From Sterolibacterium denitrificans (GTDB taxonomy: Bacteria > Pseudomonadota > Gammaproteobacteria > Burkholderiales > Rhodocyclaceae), in the NCBI RefSeq assembly GCF_900174485.1, contig NZ_LT837803.1, forward strand, positions 1,116,001-1,180,000: a stretch of 64,000 bases of DNA, read 5' to 3'. This document shows positions 19,723 through 29,737 of this stretch, in pieces (the stretch's first letter is position 1; every line of letters begins with the position of its first letter). Under the pieces are notes generated by a model. It had not been told where the DNA came from, made no database searches, and saw nothing but the letters and a program-made list of their open reading frames with translations. Made by a program: the position numbers and the translations under genes.

Positions 19723-20130
19723 ATGAACAGCGACGATCAGCAAGACCAACAAGGCGGGGCAGGCGGATCGGCAGGGTCGAACGCATCGAGCGCATCGAAC
19801 GCATCGAACCCGGCCAAGCCGCATCACAACCCGAATGCGCGGTTGCGCGAGTTGCTGTCGATTCCCGAGCGTCTGCGCACCGACGCGCAATGGGACGAGA
19901 TCATCGAGATCGAAATCAGCATCGGGCCGCGCAAGCCGCCGGTGTTCGCCAAGACGCAGAACCAGAACCCGCAATTCCGCCAGAACGACAATCGTGGCGA
20001 GCGGCAGGAGAAGAAGGTCGGCACGAGCGGCAACAAGCACATGCGCAAACGCCACAAGCCGGCGGGGAGCAAACAGGGGAACCCGGGAAACCAGGGGAAC
20101 CCGGGCGCACAGTCGCAGCAGGGCGGGTGA
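19723..20130 (+). CDS. Low-complexity hydrophilic protein of unknown function
   Basis: 135 residues with AAAGGA 8 bases before the ATG. Three parts: an acidic/Q/G/S/A-rich head with a SNASSASNASN repeat from a 9-bp tandem array, a compact middle that looks folded (NARLRELLSIPERLRTDAQW followed by DEIIEIEI), and a basic, Gly/Asn/Gln-rich tail (GNPGNQGNPG). No signal peptide or membrane helix. I do not recognise a named family; the middle segment and basic tail suggest a small nucleic-acid or ribosome-associated protein, but this is only a guess. It lies 11 bp after the GIY-YIG gene and may be co-transcribed. Confidence 0.65.
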   Translation: MNSDDQQDQQGGAGGSAGSNASSASNASNPAKPHHNPNARLRELLSIPERLRTDAQWDEIIEIEISIGPRKPPVFAKTQNQNPQFRQNDNRGERQEKKVGTSGNKHMRKRHKPAGSKQGNPGNQGNPGAQSQQGG

Positions 20131-20183
20131 TTGGCGATTTCCCTGTCACGGTCTTCGCCCTTTTCGTCCTGCATCCATCGGCC

Positions 20184-20243
20184 GGCGATCGCCTGAATCA
20201 AGCTGCGCCGTGAAGCGGCGTCGGCTTGAATGAATTGTCAAAC
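20184..20243 (-). other. Degenerate integron attC-like site (59-base-element type)
   Basis: On the minus strand the 60 bp running from GTTTGAC (20243-20237) through a central ATTCATTCAAGCCGACGCCG / CGGCGCAGCTTGATTCAGGC imperfect palindrome to GCGATCGCC (20192-20184) follows the layout of aadA-type attC sites: R'' core, L'' and L' arms and R' core, length about 60 bp. The R'' core RYYYAAC is altered to TTTGACA and the R' core GTTRRRY to GATCGCC, so recombination activity is doubtful. The VOC gene's stop codon lies inside the R'' core, as in real cassettes. Confidence 0.65.
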
Positions 20244-20666
20244 CTCGTCCGTGGGCGGCAAATCCGGGTTCCATACCACCTCCCAAAGATGCGAGTCCAA
20301 GTCTTGGAAGTACCCTGCATAGCCACCCCAAAAGGTGTCTTGTGCGGGCTTGACGATCTTGGCCCCTGCCGCCTGCGCTTGTGCCATGACGGCGTCAACT
20401 TCGGCCCTGGAAGAAACGTTGTGCCCGAGCGAAAAATCTGTGGCACTGGGGGACGCGAGAGCAAGGCCGGCGTCATGGGAAAGGCTTTTTCGGGGCCAGA
20501 TTGCGAGCTTCAGGCCGTTCTGAAGATCGAAGAATGCAACAGCACCATGCTCGAACGCTTGTCCGACGATACCGTCTGTACTCAGGCCGAGCCCGTCCCG
20601 GTAGAACGACAAGGCACGCTCCAGGTCGTCTACACCCAGTGTGATGACCGTGACGCTTGCTTTCAC
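20238..20666 (-). CDS. VOC/glyoxalase-like protein, apparent gene cassette
   Basis: 142 residues with the paired beta-alpha-beta-beta-beta fold of the vicinal oxygen chelate superfamily: MKASVTVITLGVDDLERALS, then FYRDGLGLSTDG, and the second half ending YFQDLDSHLWEVVWNP, which supplies the usual Glu ligand. Members include fosfomycin/bleomycin resistance proteins and dioxygenases; substrate unknown. Start is GTG at 20666 with GGAG 8 bases upstream. The gene ends within an attC-like element, and its neighbours on both sides are unrelated to it, which suggests it arrived as an integron cassette. Confidence 0.82.
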   Translation of the reverse strand: MKASVTVITLGVDDLERALSFYRDGLGLSTDGIVGQAFEHGAVAFFDLQNGLKLAIWPRKSLSHDAGLALASPSATDFSLGHNVSSRAEVDAVMAQAQAAGAKIVKPAQDTFWGGYAGYFQDLDSHLWEVVWNPDLPPTDEV

Positions 20667-20712
20667 GATGAATGCTCCATTGAGGCCTATGCCTGTTACA
20701 CCCCTGTTGCGC

Positions 20713-21567
20713 CTACTGCGCCAGACACAGGGCCAGCGCCTCGCGCCAGTGCGGCAGGGTGATGTCCGCGGCCTGGGTCAGCCTGGCGCAGGACAGGCGC
20801 GAATTGGCCGGACGGCGAGCGGGCGCCGGATAGGCGCTGCCGGGAATGCCGATCAGGCGGGGTTCGCGCGTGCGCTGCGCGCGAGTCAGTTCGAGGATGG
20901 CGGCGGTGAACCCGTGCCATGAGGTTTCGCTGCTGCTGGCGCAGTGATACAGCCCCTCGACGGGCGTGGGCCGGGCCAGCGCCAGGGCGGTGGCTTCGGC
21001 GATCATGCGGCTCCAGGTGGGCGCGCCGATCTGGTCATCGACGACCTTGAGTTCCTCGTGCTCCCGGGCCAGGCGCAGCATGGTCAGCAGGAAATTCCTG
21101 CCGCGCAGGCCATACACCCAACTGGTACGCAGGATCAGGTGGCGGCAGCCGCTGGCCTGGATGGCCTGGTCGCCCAGCAGCTTGCTGTGGCCGTAAACAT
21201 TCAATGGCCCGGCCGGCATGTCCTCGGTGAATGGCGTGTTGCCGCTGCCGTCATAGACATGGTCGGTGGAGTAATGCACCAACAGGGCGCCCATGCTGCG
21301 GGTGGTTTCGGCCATGATGGCCGGCGCCGTGGCATTGATGGCCTGCGCCCGCTCGGGCTCGTGCTCGGCCTGATCCACGGTGGTATGGGCGGCGGCATTG
21401 ACGATGACGTCGGGGCGCAGCGCCTGCAGGGCGTTGTGCAGCGCCGTCTTGTTGGTCAGATCGAGTTCCGGGTAGTCGATGGCCTGTACCTGTCCGAGCG
21501 GTGCCAGCGTGCGCTGCAATTCCCAGCCGACCTGACCGTTCTTGCCGATAATGAGGATTTTCTTCAT
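20713..21567 (-). CDS. rfbD: dTDP-4-dehydrorhamnose reductase
   Basis: 284 residues, short-chain dehydrogenase-like: N-terminal nucleotide-binding MKKILIIGKNGQVGWELQRT, then VNAAAHTTVDQAEHEPE, and the catalytic Tyr-Lys motif in NVYGHSKLLGDQAI. It reduces dTDP-4-keto-L-rhamnose to dTDP-L-rhamnose with NAD(P)H, the last step of the pathway. The ATG at 21567 overlaps the rfbC stop (ATGA). The frame is open 40 codons further upstream inside rfbC; that part is not conserved. Last gene of the rfbBACD run. Confidence 0.95.
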   Translation of the reverse strand: MKKILIIGKNGQVGWELQRTLAPLGQVQAIDYPELDLTNKTALHNALQALRPDVIVNAAAHTTVDQAEHEPERAQAINATAPAIMAETTRSMGALLVHYSTDHVYDGSGNTPFTEDMPAGPLNVYGHSKLLGDQAIQASGCRHLILRTSWVYGLRGRNFLLTMLRLAREHEELKVVDDQIGAPTWSRMIAEATALALARPTPVEGLYHCASSSETSWHGFTAAILELTRAQRTREPRLIGIPGSAYPAPARRPANSRLSCARLTQAADITLPHWREALALCLAQ

Positions 21568-22118
21568 GGGAAAGTGAACGTCTCCGCCTGGCTCAGGGGC
21601 AGGCCGGCTTGATCCTTGGCCGCCAGGAGAGGCGCAGCGGAAAGCGGCCAGGGAATGCCGAGGCTGGCATCGTTCCACAGCAAGCAACGCTCATGTTCGG
21701 CATGCCGGTAGTCGGTGGTCTTGTAGAGGACTTCGGCGACTGCCGAAGTCACGCAGTAGCCGTGGGCAAAGCCGGGCGGCACCCACATCATGCGCCGGTT
21801 TTCGGCGGAGAGGATTTGTCCGGTCCACTGGCCGAACGTGGGCGAAGCGCGGCGCAGGTCGACCGCCACGTCATATACCTCACCCACCACCACGCGCACC
21901 AGCTTGCCCTGGGGATGCCGGATCTGGTAGTGCAGGCCGCGCAGCACGTTCTGCGCCGAGCGCGAGTGGTTGTCCTGGACGAATTCCACATCCAGGCGCG
22001 GGTCCAGTTCGACCAGCTTGCGCCGGTTGTAGCTTTCCATGAAGAAGCCGCGCGCATCGCCAAAGACTTCCGGCTCGATCAGCAGCACGTCGGGCAGGTT
22101 GGTGGGGATGATTCGCAT
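21564..22118 (-). CDS. rfbC: dTDP-4-dehydrorhamnose 3,5-epimerase
   Basis: 184 residues, cupin fold. Catalytic His lies in VLRGLHYQIRHPQGKLVRVV and the conserved MWVPPGFAHGYCVTSAVAEV segment is complete. It epimerises C3 and C5 of dTDP-4-keto-6-deoxyglucose. Starts 22 bp after rfbA and overlaps rfbD by 4 bp. Confidence 0.97.
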   Translation of the reverse strand: MRIIPTNLPDVLLIEPEVFGDARGFFMESYNRRKLVELDPRLDVEFVQDNHSRSAQNVLRGLHYQIRHPQGKLVRVVVGEVYDVAVDLRRASPTFGQWTGQILSAENRRMMWVPPGFAHGYCVTSAVAEVLYKTTDYRHAEHERCLLWNDASLGIPWPLSAAPLLAAKDQAGLPLSQAETFTFP

Positions 22119-22140
22119 GGAGAGTGAGGGGAGCGCAGGT

Positions 22141-23055
22141 TCAAAAGACCTTGTGCTTCAGCAGGTCGAGCAGATACTGGCCGTAGCCGTTCCTTGCCAG
22201 CGGCTGGGCGAGCTTTTCCAACTGGGCGGCGTCGATCCAGCCGGCGCGCCAGGCGATTTCCTCGGGGCAGGCGAGTTTCAGGCCCTGGCGTTTTTCCAGG
22301 GTGGCGATGAATTGCGAAGCATCGAGCAGGGAGTCGTGAGTGCCGGTGTCCAGCCAGGCCATGCCGCGGCCCATGATTTCCACCCGCAGCTTGCCGGCGT
22401 CGAGATAGTGACGATTGACGTCGGTGATTTCCAGCTCGCCGCGTGCCGAAGGCTGCATTTGGGCAGCGACGTCCAATACGTTGTTGTCGTAAAAATAGAG
22501 GCCGGTGACGGCATAGCGCGACTTGGGCCGGGCGGGTTTTTCCTCGATGCTGATGGCGCGGCCCTGAGCATCGAACTCGACCACGCCATAGCGTTCGGGA
22601 TCCTGCACGGCATAGGTGAAGACCGTGGCCTGGTCGCTGGCCCGATTGACGCGCCTGAGCTGGGTGGCAAGCTCGTGGCCGTAGAAAATGTTGTCGCCGA
22701 GCACCAGCGCCGTCGGCGCATTGCCGACGAAGTCGCGGCCGATGATGAACGCCTGCGCCAGGCCATCCGGCGAGGGCTGGACGGCATATTGCAGATTCAA
22801 TCCCCACTGGCTGCCATCGCCCAGCAACTGCGCGAAGCGCGGCGTGTCCTGCGGCGTGGAAATCAGCAGAATGTCGCGGATGCCCGCCAGCATCAGGGTG
22901 GACAGCGGATAGTAGATCATCGGCTTGTCGTAGATCGGCAGGAGCTGCTTGGAGATGGCCAGCGTGGCCGGATACAGGCGGGTGCCGTCGCCGCCGGCGA
23001 GGATGATGGCCTTGCGATTCATGACGGAAGCGGGTTTTTGCTCAGCGTTGGTCAT
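22141..23055 (-). CDS. rfbA: Glucose-1-phosphate thymidylyltransferase
   Basis: 304 residues with the nucleotidyltransferase loop [20 protein letters not shown] and the metal/sugar site [20 protein letters not shown], plus [16 protein letters not shown]. It makes dTDP-glucose, the committed step. Start 23055 ([15 protein letters not shown]) is chosen because GGAAAA lies upstream; the internal Met at 23022 has no ribosome site. Third-party extension of the frame into rfbB is spurious. Feedback inhibition by dTDP-rhamnose is known for the family. Confidence 0.96.
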   Translation of the reverse strand: MTNAEQKPASVMNRKAIILAGGDGTRLYPATLAISKQLLPIYDKPMIYYPLSTLMLAGIRDILLISTPQDTPRFAQLLGDGSQWGLNLQYAVQPSPDGLAQAFIIGRDFVGNAPTALVLGDNIFYGHELATQLRRVNRASDQATVFTYAVQDPERYGVVEFDAQGRAISIEEKPARPKSRYAVTGLYFYDNNVLDVAAQMQPSARGELEITDVNRHYLDAGKLRVEIMGRGMAWLDTGTHDSLLDASQFIATLEKRQGLKLACPEEIAWRAGWIDAAQLEKLAQPLARNGYGQYLLDLLKHKVF

Positions 23056-23077
23056 GATGCTTTTCCAATTTCTCCAA

Positions 23078-24117
<1,040 letters not shown>

Positions 24118-24121
<4 letters not shown>

Positions 24122-25941
24122 GCCGCCACGACGCGATTCTTGCCGCCGCGCTTGGCTAGATACATCGCCTGGTCGGCGCGCTGGATGGCCGCTGTGGCGG
24201 GTTCGCTGCCGTTCAGTTCGGCAACGCCGGCGCTGAAGGTGATCAGCAGTTTTTCATTGTTGTGCAGGAAAAACCTGCGCGTCAGTTCGCGCTGCAGACG
24301 GGTGACTGCCGTGACGGACTCATCGAGCGGCGTGTCGGGCAGCAGCAGGACGAACTCCTCGCCGCCGTAGCGCGCCACGGTATCCTGCGGCCGCAGCGTT
24401 TCCTTGATGACCGTGGCCAGATGCACCAGCGCGGCGTCGCCGGCCTGATGTCCCAGCGTGTCGTTGAGGCGCTTGAAGTTGTCGATGTCCAGCACCACGA
24501 TGCACAGGCTGCCGTGCTGGCGATGGGCGCGCGAGACTTCCCGCTCCATGGCCTCTTCCATGCCCTTGCGGTTGAGCACGTTGGTGAGCGGATCGATGCG
24601 CACCATGTCGCTGGCCTGGCTCAGTTCGGCATGCAGCCGTTCGACTTCCTTCTCGGTTTCCGAGACCCGGCGCCGCATCTCCTGCAGTTCGTCGCGTGAA
24701 CGCTGGGCGTTGAGCTGCATGACGCGGGTAGCCGCCATCACCTCGTCGAGGACTTCGGAAATCTGGCCGATGTCGCCGGCCTGGCTGATTTTCCTCGAGC
24801 AAATTTCGATCTTGCCGTGGAAGGTATCGGTTTCATCCGTCAGATTGGCCAGCCGATCGACGAAGGAGATCAGCATGCTCTTGAGCCGGTCCTGCGCTTC
24901 GGTGAGCTGCTTCTTCAGCATGCCCTGCTTGAAGATCACATCCTTCATGCGACGCTCGACGTCATCGAGCTGGCGCAGATTCAGCGGCTTGCTGATCAGC
25001 TCGCGCAGGGTCTCGACCTGGCCGTGCAGGAGGCGATCGTCGATGACCACTTCGCTGATGTTCTCGATGATCAGGCGCAGCAGATGCAGCAGTGCGGCAT
25101 GCAGCTCGTTCTGGTCCTCGGCGAGAAACTCCAGGCGGTAGCTGAATTTCTTCAGGCGCGCCGTAAAACCGTCGATGGCATCCGTGGTCGGGCGGATGTG
25201 GCGAATCTCGCGGGCCAGTTGGCTTGCTTCGGCGGCCAGCTCGGGAACGTCGGTCAACAGCGTATTGATGCTGTCGTCCAGCAGCGTGGCGAACCACTCG
25301 CGCAGGTTGCGGTTGAGCGTCGCACTGCTTACGCTGGCGGATTCCGGCGGGCTGCCGCTTTGGAGTACCGGCGACAGGTCGGCAGCCGGTGCGAGCGCGG
25401 CATCGGCAGTGCTGGCAACACCGGCAGCATCGGCAGCCGGATCCTCGACCAGCGCGAATTCTTCGGCCGCCGAGCCCTGGAGCCAGGCGCGCAGCAGCGA
25501 TTGCAGGCGGGCATGCAGCAACTCGGGCGCCGAGGTGCTCTGCAGCAGATGCTCCAGGCTCTCGCGCTTTCTGCTGCTGGTCAGGTTGGCATGATTGCGT
25601 TCGAGTTGGGTCAGCAGATCGCGGATCAGGGGCGACCATTGCAGGGGCTCATTGGTTGCCGGTGCGGCCAGGGCGAGCAGCGCATCCTTGATGCCGTTCC
25701 AGCTCTTTTCGGCAACGGCGGCTTCAAACTGGCGCGTGAGCTTCGCCTGTTCGGCGGTGGCGCGCGGCAGCGCGGCAGCCAGCGCCTTCATCGGCTTTTC
25801 CGGAAACGCCTCGGCGGCGGCAGTACCGGCAATCTCGTTGTAGAGCGCCGCGTAGTTGTCCGGTGTGGGCAACTGGCGGCGTGCGGCAAGTTGGCGCAGG
25901 ACTTCGCGGGCGATTTCGGAGGGTGGGGTGGGTTTGCTCAT
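24118..25941 (-). CDS. Diguanylate cyclase with long helical N-terminus
   Basis: 607 residues. About 430 residues of predicted soluble helices (no membrane segment, no recognisable PAS/GAF) precede a C-terminal GGDEF domain with the active site [12 protein letters not shown]. An RxxD inhibitory site (RPQD) lies five residues before GGEEF, so product feedback is likely. The coiled stretch [20 protein letters not shown] leads into the domain as in many stalked cyclases. It should make c-di-GMP. An Ala-rich tract near residues 170-185 is encoded by a 9-bp tandem array. The stop overlaps rfbB. Confidence 0.9.
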
Positions 25942-26002
25942 GATGAGTCGGTTAACAACGGAAGCAGGAAGCGCCGGACATTTCGTCCGGGCCGTTTGTA
26001 TG

Positions 26003-26647
26003 TCATTCGACGAGACCGTGCTTCACGCCATAACGAATCAGCTCGGCATTGCTTTCCAGCTTCATCTTGTCGAGCATGCGTCTGCGGTATTCGCTGATGG
26101 TCTTGACGCTGATGTTGAGCTCCTCGGCAATCTGCGTCAGCGGCCGGCCGGCGGCGATCAGGCAGAGAATCTGGTATTCGCGGTCGGAGAGCATTTCGTG
26201 CGGCGGCCGGTCGTTGTTCTCGGCGATGACATCGGCGAGTCTCATCGCCAGCGAAGGGCTGACGTACTTGTGGCCGTCGGCCACCTGGCGGATCGCCGTC
26301 ACCAGTTGTTCCGGCGCGCTTTGCTTGGTGACATAGCCCGAGGCGCCGGACTTCAGCGCGCGCACGGCATACTGTTCCTCCGGGTGCATGCTGAGGATCA
26401 GCACCGGCAGACGCGGGAATTCCTTCCTCAGCATCTTCAGAGTGTCGATGCCGTTGCGGTTGGGCATGGACACGTCGAGCAGAACGACATCCCAGGGCTG
26501 TTCGCGTGCCAGATGCATGACATCGACGCCATCGCTGGCCTCGCCGGCCACCAGCAGATCGTCGGTTTCGGAAAGAATCTGGCGCAGTCCCTGGCGGACG
26601 ATGGCATGGTCATCGGCAATCAGGACGCGAATCTTGTTGTTGCTCAT
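26003..26647 (-). CDS. NarL/FixJ-type response regulator
   Basis: 214 residues: receiver domain with acidic pair (RVLIADDHAIVRQGL), phosphoacceptor Asp in VVLLDVSMPNRNGIDTL and conserved Lys in GYVTKQSAPEQL, then a LuxR-type helix-turn-helix (LSDREYQILCLIAAGRPLTQ, IAEELNISVKTISEYRRRML). It is the partner of the histidine kinase directly upstream (65 bp). Targets are not evident; proximity to the cyclase and rhamnose genes makes them candidates. Confidence 0.93.
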   Translation of the reverse strand: MSNNKIRVLIADDHAIVRQGLRQILSETDDLLVAGEASDGVDVMHLAREQPWDVVLLDVSMPNRNGIDTLKMLRKEFPRLPVLILSMHPEEQYAVRALKSGASGYVTKQSAPEQLVTAIRQVADGHKYVSPSLAMRLADVIAENNDRPPHEMLSDREYQILCLIAAGRPLTQIAEELNISVKTISEYRRRMLDKMKLESNAELIRYGVKHGLVE

Positions 26648-26712
26648 GGATAAGTCAATGTCTCGATCACAAACGGCTCAAATTGCTCGAACGGCTCAAA
26701 GGTTGCAACTGC

Positions 26713-28266
26713 TCAAAACAGGTTCCGCTGGGGCGATTCCTCGGGCGGCGGCGTGGATTCGGCGCGGCGCGCGGTGGGTACGCTCAGCATGATGTGGCTG
26801 CCGCCCGGTTCGGCCGGGCCGATGGCGAATTCACCATTCAGGCTGTTGATGCGTTCGCGGATGCCGCGCAGGCCAAAGGAGCGGGGCTTGTTCAGGTCGG
26901 CTTCGGAAATCCCTCGGCCATTATCGCGGATTTCCAGAACGATGCAGCCTTTCTCGCGGCGCAGGCGCACGACCACCAGCGAGGCATGGGCGTGCTTGGC
27001 CACATTGGTCAGTGCTTCCTGGAAGATGCGGAACAGCGCCACCGACGTCTGTTCGTCGAGTTGCGCGCCCTCGTCGTCGCACTGCACGCGGCAGGCGATG
27101 CCGGTGCGCTGCGAAAAATCCTCGGCCTGGCATTCGAGGGCGGCGGACAGGCCGAACTCCTTGAGGATGCCGGGGCGCAGCTCGCGGGCCACGCGGCCGA
27201 CCGTGCTCATCGCCTGATCGAGCATGCCTTCAATATCACCAGCCATGTCGCGCAGGCCGGGCGGCTGTTCGGGCAATTTGGCGCTGAGCAGGGCGGTCTT
27301 GATCTTGATGGCGACCAGCGTGCTGCCGAGTTCGTCGTGGATGTCGCGGGCGATGCGCTCGCGCTCCTCTTCCTTCGCCGCCTCGAGGTGGTAGGAAAGC
27401 TCGGAAAGTTGCTCGCGCGAGCGGCGCAGTTTGGCTTCCGCCTCCTTGCTGCGTGAAATGTCGGTGGCGATGCCTTGCCACTGCATGCCGCCGTTGTCCA
27501 GGCGCTGCGGCGTCGAGCGCAGGTTGATCCATTTCACCTGGCCGCGCTTGCGGATGCGCCCTTCCCAGTTGAGCATGCTGCAGGTGGCGGCCGAATCCTC
27601 CAGCGCCTTGTCGAGCGCGGCGCGATCGGCCGTGTCGACGACTTCCACGAAACGCTGCGGCGCGCTCAACAGCTCATTGGGCTTGAGTCCGATCAGCTTG
27701 TCGCAGCCGTCGCTGACATAGGAAAAATGCAGTCCGCTGGCCGGATCGTATTCCAGTTGGAACACCATGCCCGGCAGGTTGGCCGCCAGTACGCGGAAGC
27801 GCGTCTCGCTGGCGCGCAGCATCTCCAGCGCCGCGCGGTGATCGGCGCGATGGCGGGCGGCGCGGATTTCGCGGCGGATCGCCGGCAGCAGGCGTTCCAG
27901 TTCGCCCCAGGCAAAAACCTCATGCGCCCCGGCCTGCAGGGCGTGCGTCACGGCCTTGTCGTCGAGACTGTCCGCCAGCAGAATGAACGGCAGATCCAGC
28001 GCGGCATCCTGCAGCAGGCGCAGGGCGCCCGGCGCGCCGAGTTTTTTCGCGCCTCTCGGCGCAGGGTGAGGCAAGCGGCAGAGCAGCGCATCCCAGGTCG
28101 CGTTCCGCAGCGCATCGCGCAGCGCGGCGGCCGTCGCCACCCGCTGTGCCTGCAAGCGCGTGCCGGCCGCAGTCAGGCAGGCCAGCACGCGCGCGGCATC
28201 GTTTTCGGCGGCATCGACGAGCAGCAGCCGCAATGCCGCATCCTGGTTTTTCACGGTGACCGCCAT
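26713..28266 (-). CDS. NarX/DegS-type sensor histidine kinase with degenerate receiver and PAS domain
   Basis: 517 residues, no membrane helix, so a cytoplasmic sensor. Residues about 10-125 resemble a receiver domain, but the phosphorylation Asp position reads WDALLCRLP, so it is probably a pseudo-receiver. A PAS domain follows (about 160-290, RFRVLAANLPGMVFQLEYDP), then HisKA_3 with the phosphoacceptor His (ERERIARDIHDELGSTLVAI) and HATPase_c (FQEALTNVAKHAHAS, IRDNGRGISEADL, GLRGIRERI). Start 28266 is chosen over the upstream open frame, which runs into the tRNA promoter region; no clear ribosome site is visible. Confidence 0.9.
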   Translation of the reverse strand: MAVTVKNQDAALRLLLVDAAENDAARVLACLTAAGTRLQAQRVATAAALRDALRNATWDALLCRLPHPAPRGAKKLGAPGALRLLQDAALDLPFILLADSLDDKAVTHALQAGAHEVFAWGELERLLPAIRREIRAARHRADHRAALEMLRASETRFRVLAANLPGMVFQLEYDPASGLHFSYVSDGCDKLIGLKPNELLSAPQRFVEVVDTADRAALDKALEDSAATCSMLNWEGRIRKRGQVKWINLRSTPQRLDNGGMQWQGIATDISRSKEAEAKLRRSREQLSELSYHLEAAKEEERERIARDIHDELGSTLVAIKIKTALLSAKLPEQPPGLRDMAGDIEGMLDQAMSTVGRVARELRPGILKEFGLSAALECQAEDFSQRTGIACRVQCDDEGAQLDEQTSVALFRIFQEALTNVAKHAHASLVVVRLRREKGCIVLEIRDNGRGISEADLNKPRSFGLRGIRERINSLNGEFAIGPAEPGGSHIMLSVPTARRAESTPPPEESPQRNLF

Positions 28267-28370
28267 GGAGGAAAAGGGATAGTCCAGCCTTGGAAGTGTA
28301 GCGGAAAGCGCTACCCGACGGCTATAATCGACGCACTTTGGCGCGCGGGTACGGCACGAACGAAGCAAGG

Positions 28371-28446
28371 GCCGGCGTAGCTCAGTTGGTAGAGCAGCGC
28401 ACTTGTAATGCGAAGGTCGGGAGTTCGATTCTTCTCGCCGGCACCA
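28371..28446 (+). tRNA. tRNA-Thr (UGU anticodon)
   Basis: 76 nt folding as a complete cloverleaf: acceptor GCCGGCG/CGCCGGC, D-arm GCTC...GAGC, anticodon stem GCGCA/TGCGA-type with loop CTTGTAA giving anticodon UGU, T-arm GGGAG-TTCGATT-CTTCT with wobble pairs, and an encoded 3' ACCA. A TATAAT -10 lies at 28323-28328 on the plus strand; the -35 region is poor. It sits between the divergent sensor kinase and the pilin genes. Confidence 0.95.
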
Positions 28447-28474
28447 TTTGATTCAATGTGATTCAATGCTGCAA

Positions 28475-28514
28475 ACCTGATCAACCCCGATCAGGTCCGA
28501 TCGAACCCGATCGG
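28475..28514. other. Two adjacent perfect hairpins downstream of tRNA-Thr
   Basis: ACCTGATC/GATCAGGT (8 bp, 6-nt loop, 28475-28496) is followed without a gap by CCGATCG/CGATCGG (7 bp, 4-nt loop, 28497-28514). No T run follows. They may end or process the tRNA transcript, or sit in the leader of the pilin operon starting at 28549. A direct repeat TGATTCAATG lies just before them. Confidence 0.6.
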
Positions 28515-28548
28515 GCGGGAGACTGAGGATTGGAGGCAGTTCCTGAAC

Positions 28549-29073
28549 ATGCAACGATCGCCGATACGAGCTGGACAGACCGAACGTGCCGAGCGGGCCG
28601 AACGCGCTGCGTGGGCCGGCCAGTCCGGTTTCACGCTGATCGAGTTGATCGTGGTCATGATCATCATCGGCGTCATGGGGTATGTGGCCCTCCCGCGTTT
28701 TTCCTCGATGATGGGTTTTGCCGACATCGGCTATCGCGACCAGGTCGCGGCGGCCATCGACTATGCCCGCAAGATCGCCGTCGCCCAGCGGCGTCATACC
28801 TGCGTCATCATCGCGGCCGGTTCGGTGACGGTCAAAATCGATACCGGCCTGCCCAGCAATCACGTCACCGGCAATTGCCCGACGGCCCTGGCGCTGCCCG
28901 CCGGCTCGAGCGTCATCAGCGCGCCCAGCGGCATGAGCGTCTCCCCGGCGGTCAACATCGACTTCGATGCCGAGGGCCGTCCGGTGAGCGGCGCGCCGGC
29001 CACCCTTACCTTTACCGGCGCCGGTGGCGCTTCCTCGCTGACGATAGAGGCGGAAAGCGGCTATGTGCATTAG
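28549..29073 (+). CDS. mshC: Type IV prepilin-like protein, MshC type
   Basis: 174 residues. A long basic leader ends at the PilD site QSG/FTLIELIVVMIIIGVMGY, giving N-methyl-Phe, Glu at +5 and the hydrophobic pilin helix; the rest is a small beta-rich domain with Cys in RRHTCVIIA and GNCPTALAL. Fits a GspH/FimT/MshC minor pilin. Named by order: the five genes C-D-O-P-Q match the 3' part of the Vibrio MSHA locus. The leader holds ERAERAERAAWAG, encoded by a 9-bp tandem array, making it unusually long. It overlaps mshD by 11 bp. Confidence 0.78.
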   Translation: MQRSPIRAGQTERAERAERAAWAGQSGFTLIELIVVMIIIGVMGYVALPRFSSMMGFADIGYRDQVAAAIDYARKIAVAQRRHTCVIIAAGSVTVKIDTGLPSNHVTGNCPTALALPAGSSVISAPSGMSVSPAVNIDFDAEGRPVSGAPATLTFTGAGGASSLTIEAESGYVH

Positions 29074-29737
29074 ACGCGCCACCGTGCATCCGCCCAGGCA
29101 TGGCCGCCATGCCGGCGCCACGCTGATCGAACTGATCATGTTCATCATGATCGTCAGCCTGGCGCTGGCCGGCGTGCTCGGCATGCTGAACATGGTGGTC
29201 AAGCACAGCGCCGACCCGATGATCCGCAAGCAGATGCTGACCCTGGCCGAAAGCCTGCTCGATGAAGTCGAGCTGATGCCCTTCACCGTCTGCGATCCGT
29301 TGACCAACACCAACCCGATGGCGGCCACCACGGCCGAATGTACCGGCAGCGGCGGCGGCCACCAGCAATTCGGTTATCCGACGCTGGGCGTCTCGCCGCG
29401 CAGCAATTTCAACAACATCGGCAACTACTGCAGCAATCCCGGGCCTCGCGCAACCAGTTGCACGACCCTGACCCTGGGATCGCCATCGACGCCGATCCCC
29501 GACATGAGCGGCAGCACGGCCGCCTCGCCCGTCGGCTACTGGGCGACCATCAACTTAACGCCGGAAACGCTCACTGTGGATTCGGACGGAAAAGTGATAT
29601 GGATCGTCGATCCCAACCCGACCGCGGAGAACATGATAGCCCTGCGCATCACCGTCACCGTGCACCATGGCGATGACAGCCTGACCCTGGAAAGCTACCG
29701 CGCCCGCTGGTGGCCGCTGCCGCTGATCACGCCATGA
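29063..29737 (+). CDS. mshD: Prepilin-like protein, MshD type
   Basis: 224 residues with an atypical prepilin site: RHGRHAGATLIELIMFIMIV, where the residue after Gly is Ala rather than Phe, followed by the Glu and the hydrophobic helix. The body is Thr/Pro/Gly-rich with several Cys (VCDPLTN, TAECTGSG, GNYCSNPGPRATSC) that could pair in the periplasm. Length and slot after mshC match MshD. Translationally coupled to both neighbours. Confidence 0.78.
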   Translation: MCIRRATVHPPRHGRHAGATLIELIMFIMIVSLALAGVLGMLNMVVKHSADPMIRKQMLTLAESLLDEVELMPFTVCDPLTNTNPMAATTAECTGSGGGHQQFGYPTLGVSPRSNFNNIGNYCSNPGPRATSCTTLTLGSPSTPIPDMSGSTAASPVGYWATINLTPETLTVDSDGKVIWIVDPNPTAENMIALRITVTVHHGDDSLTLESYRARWWPLPLITP

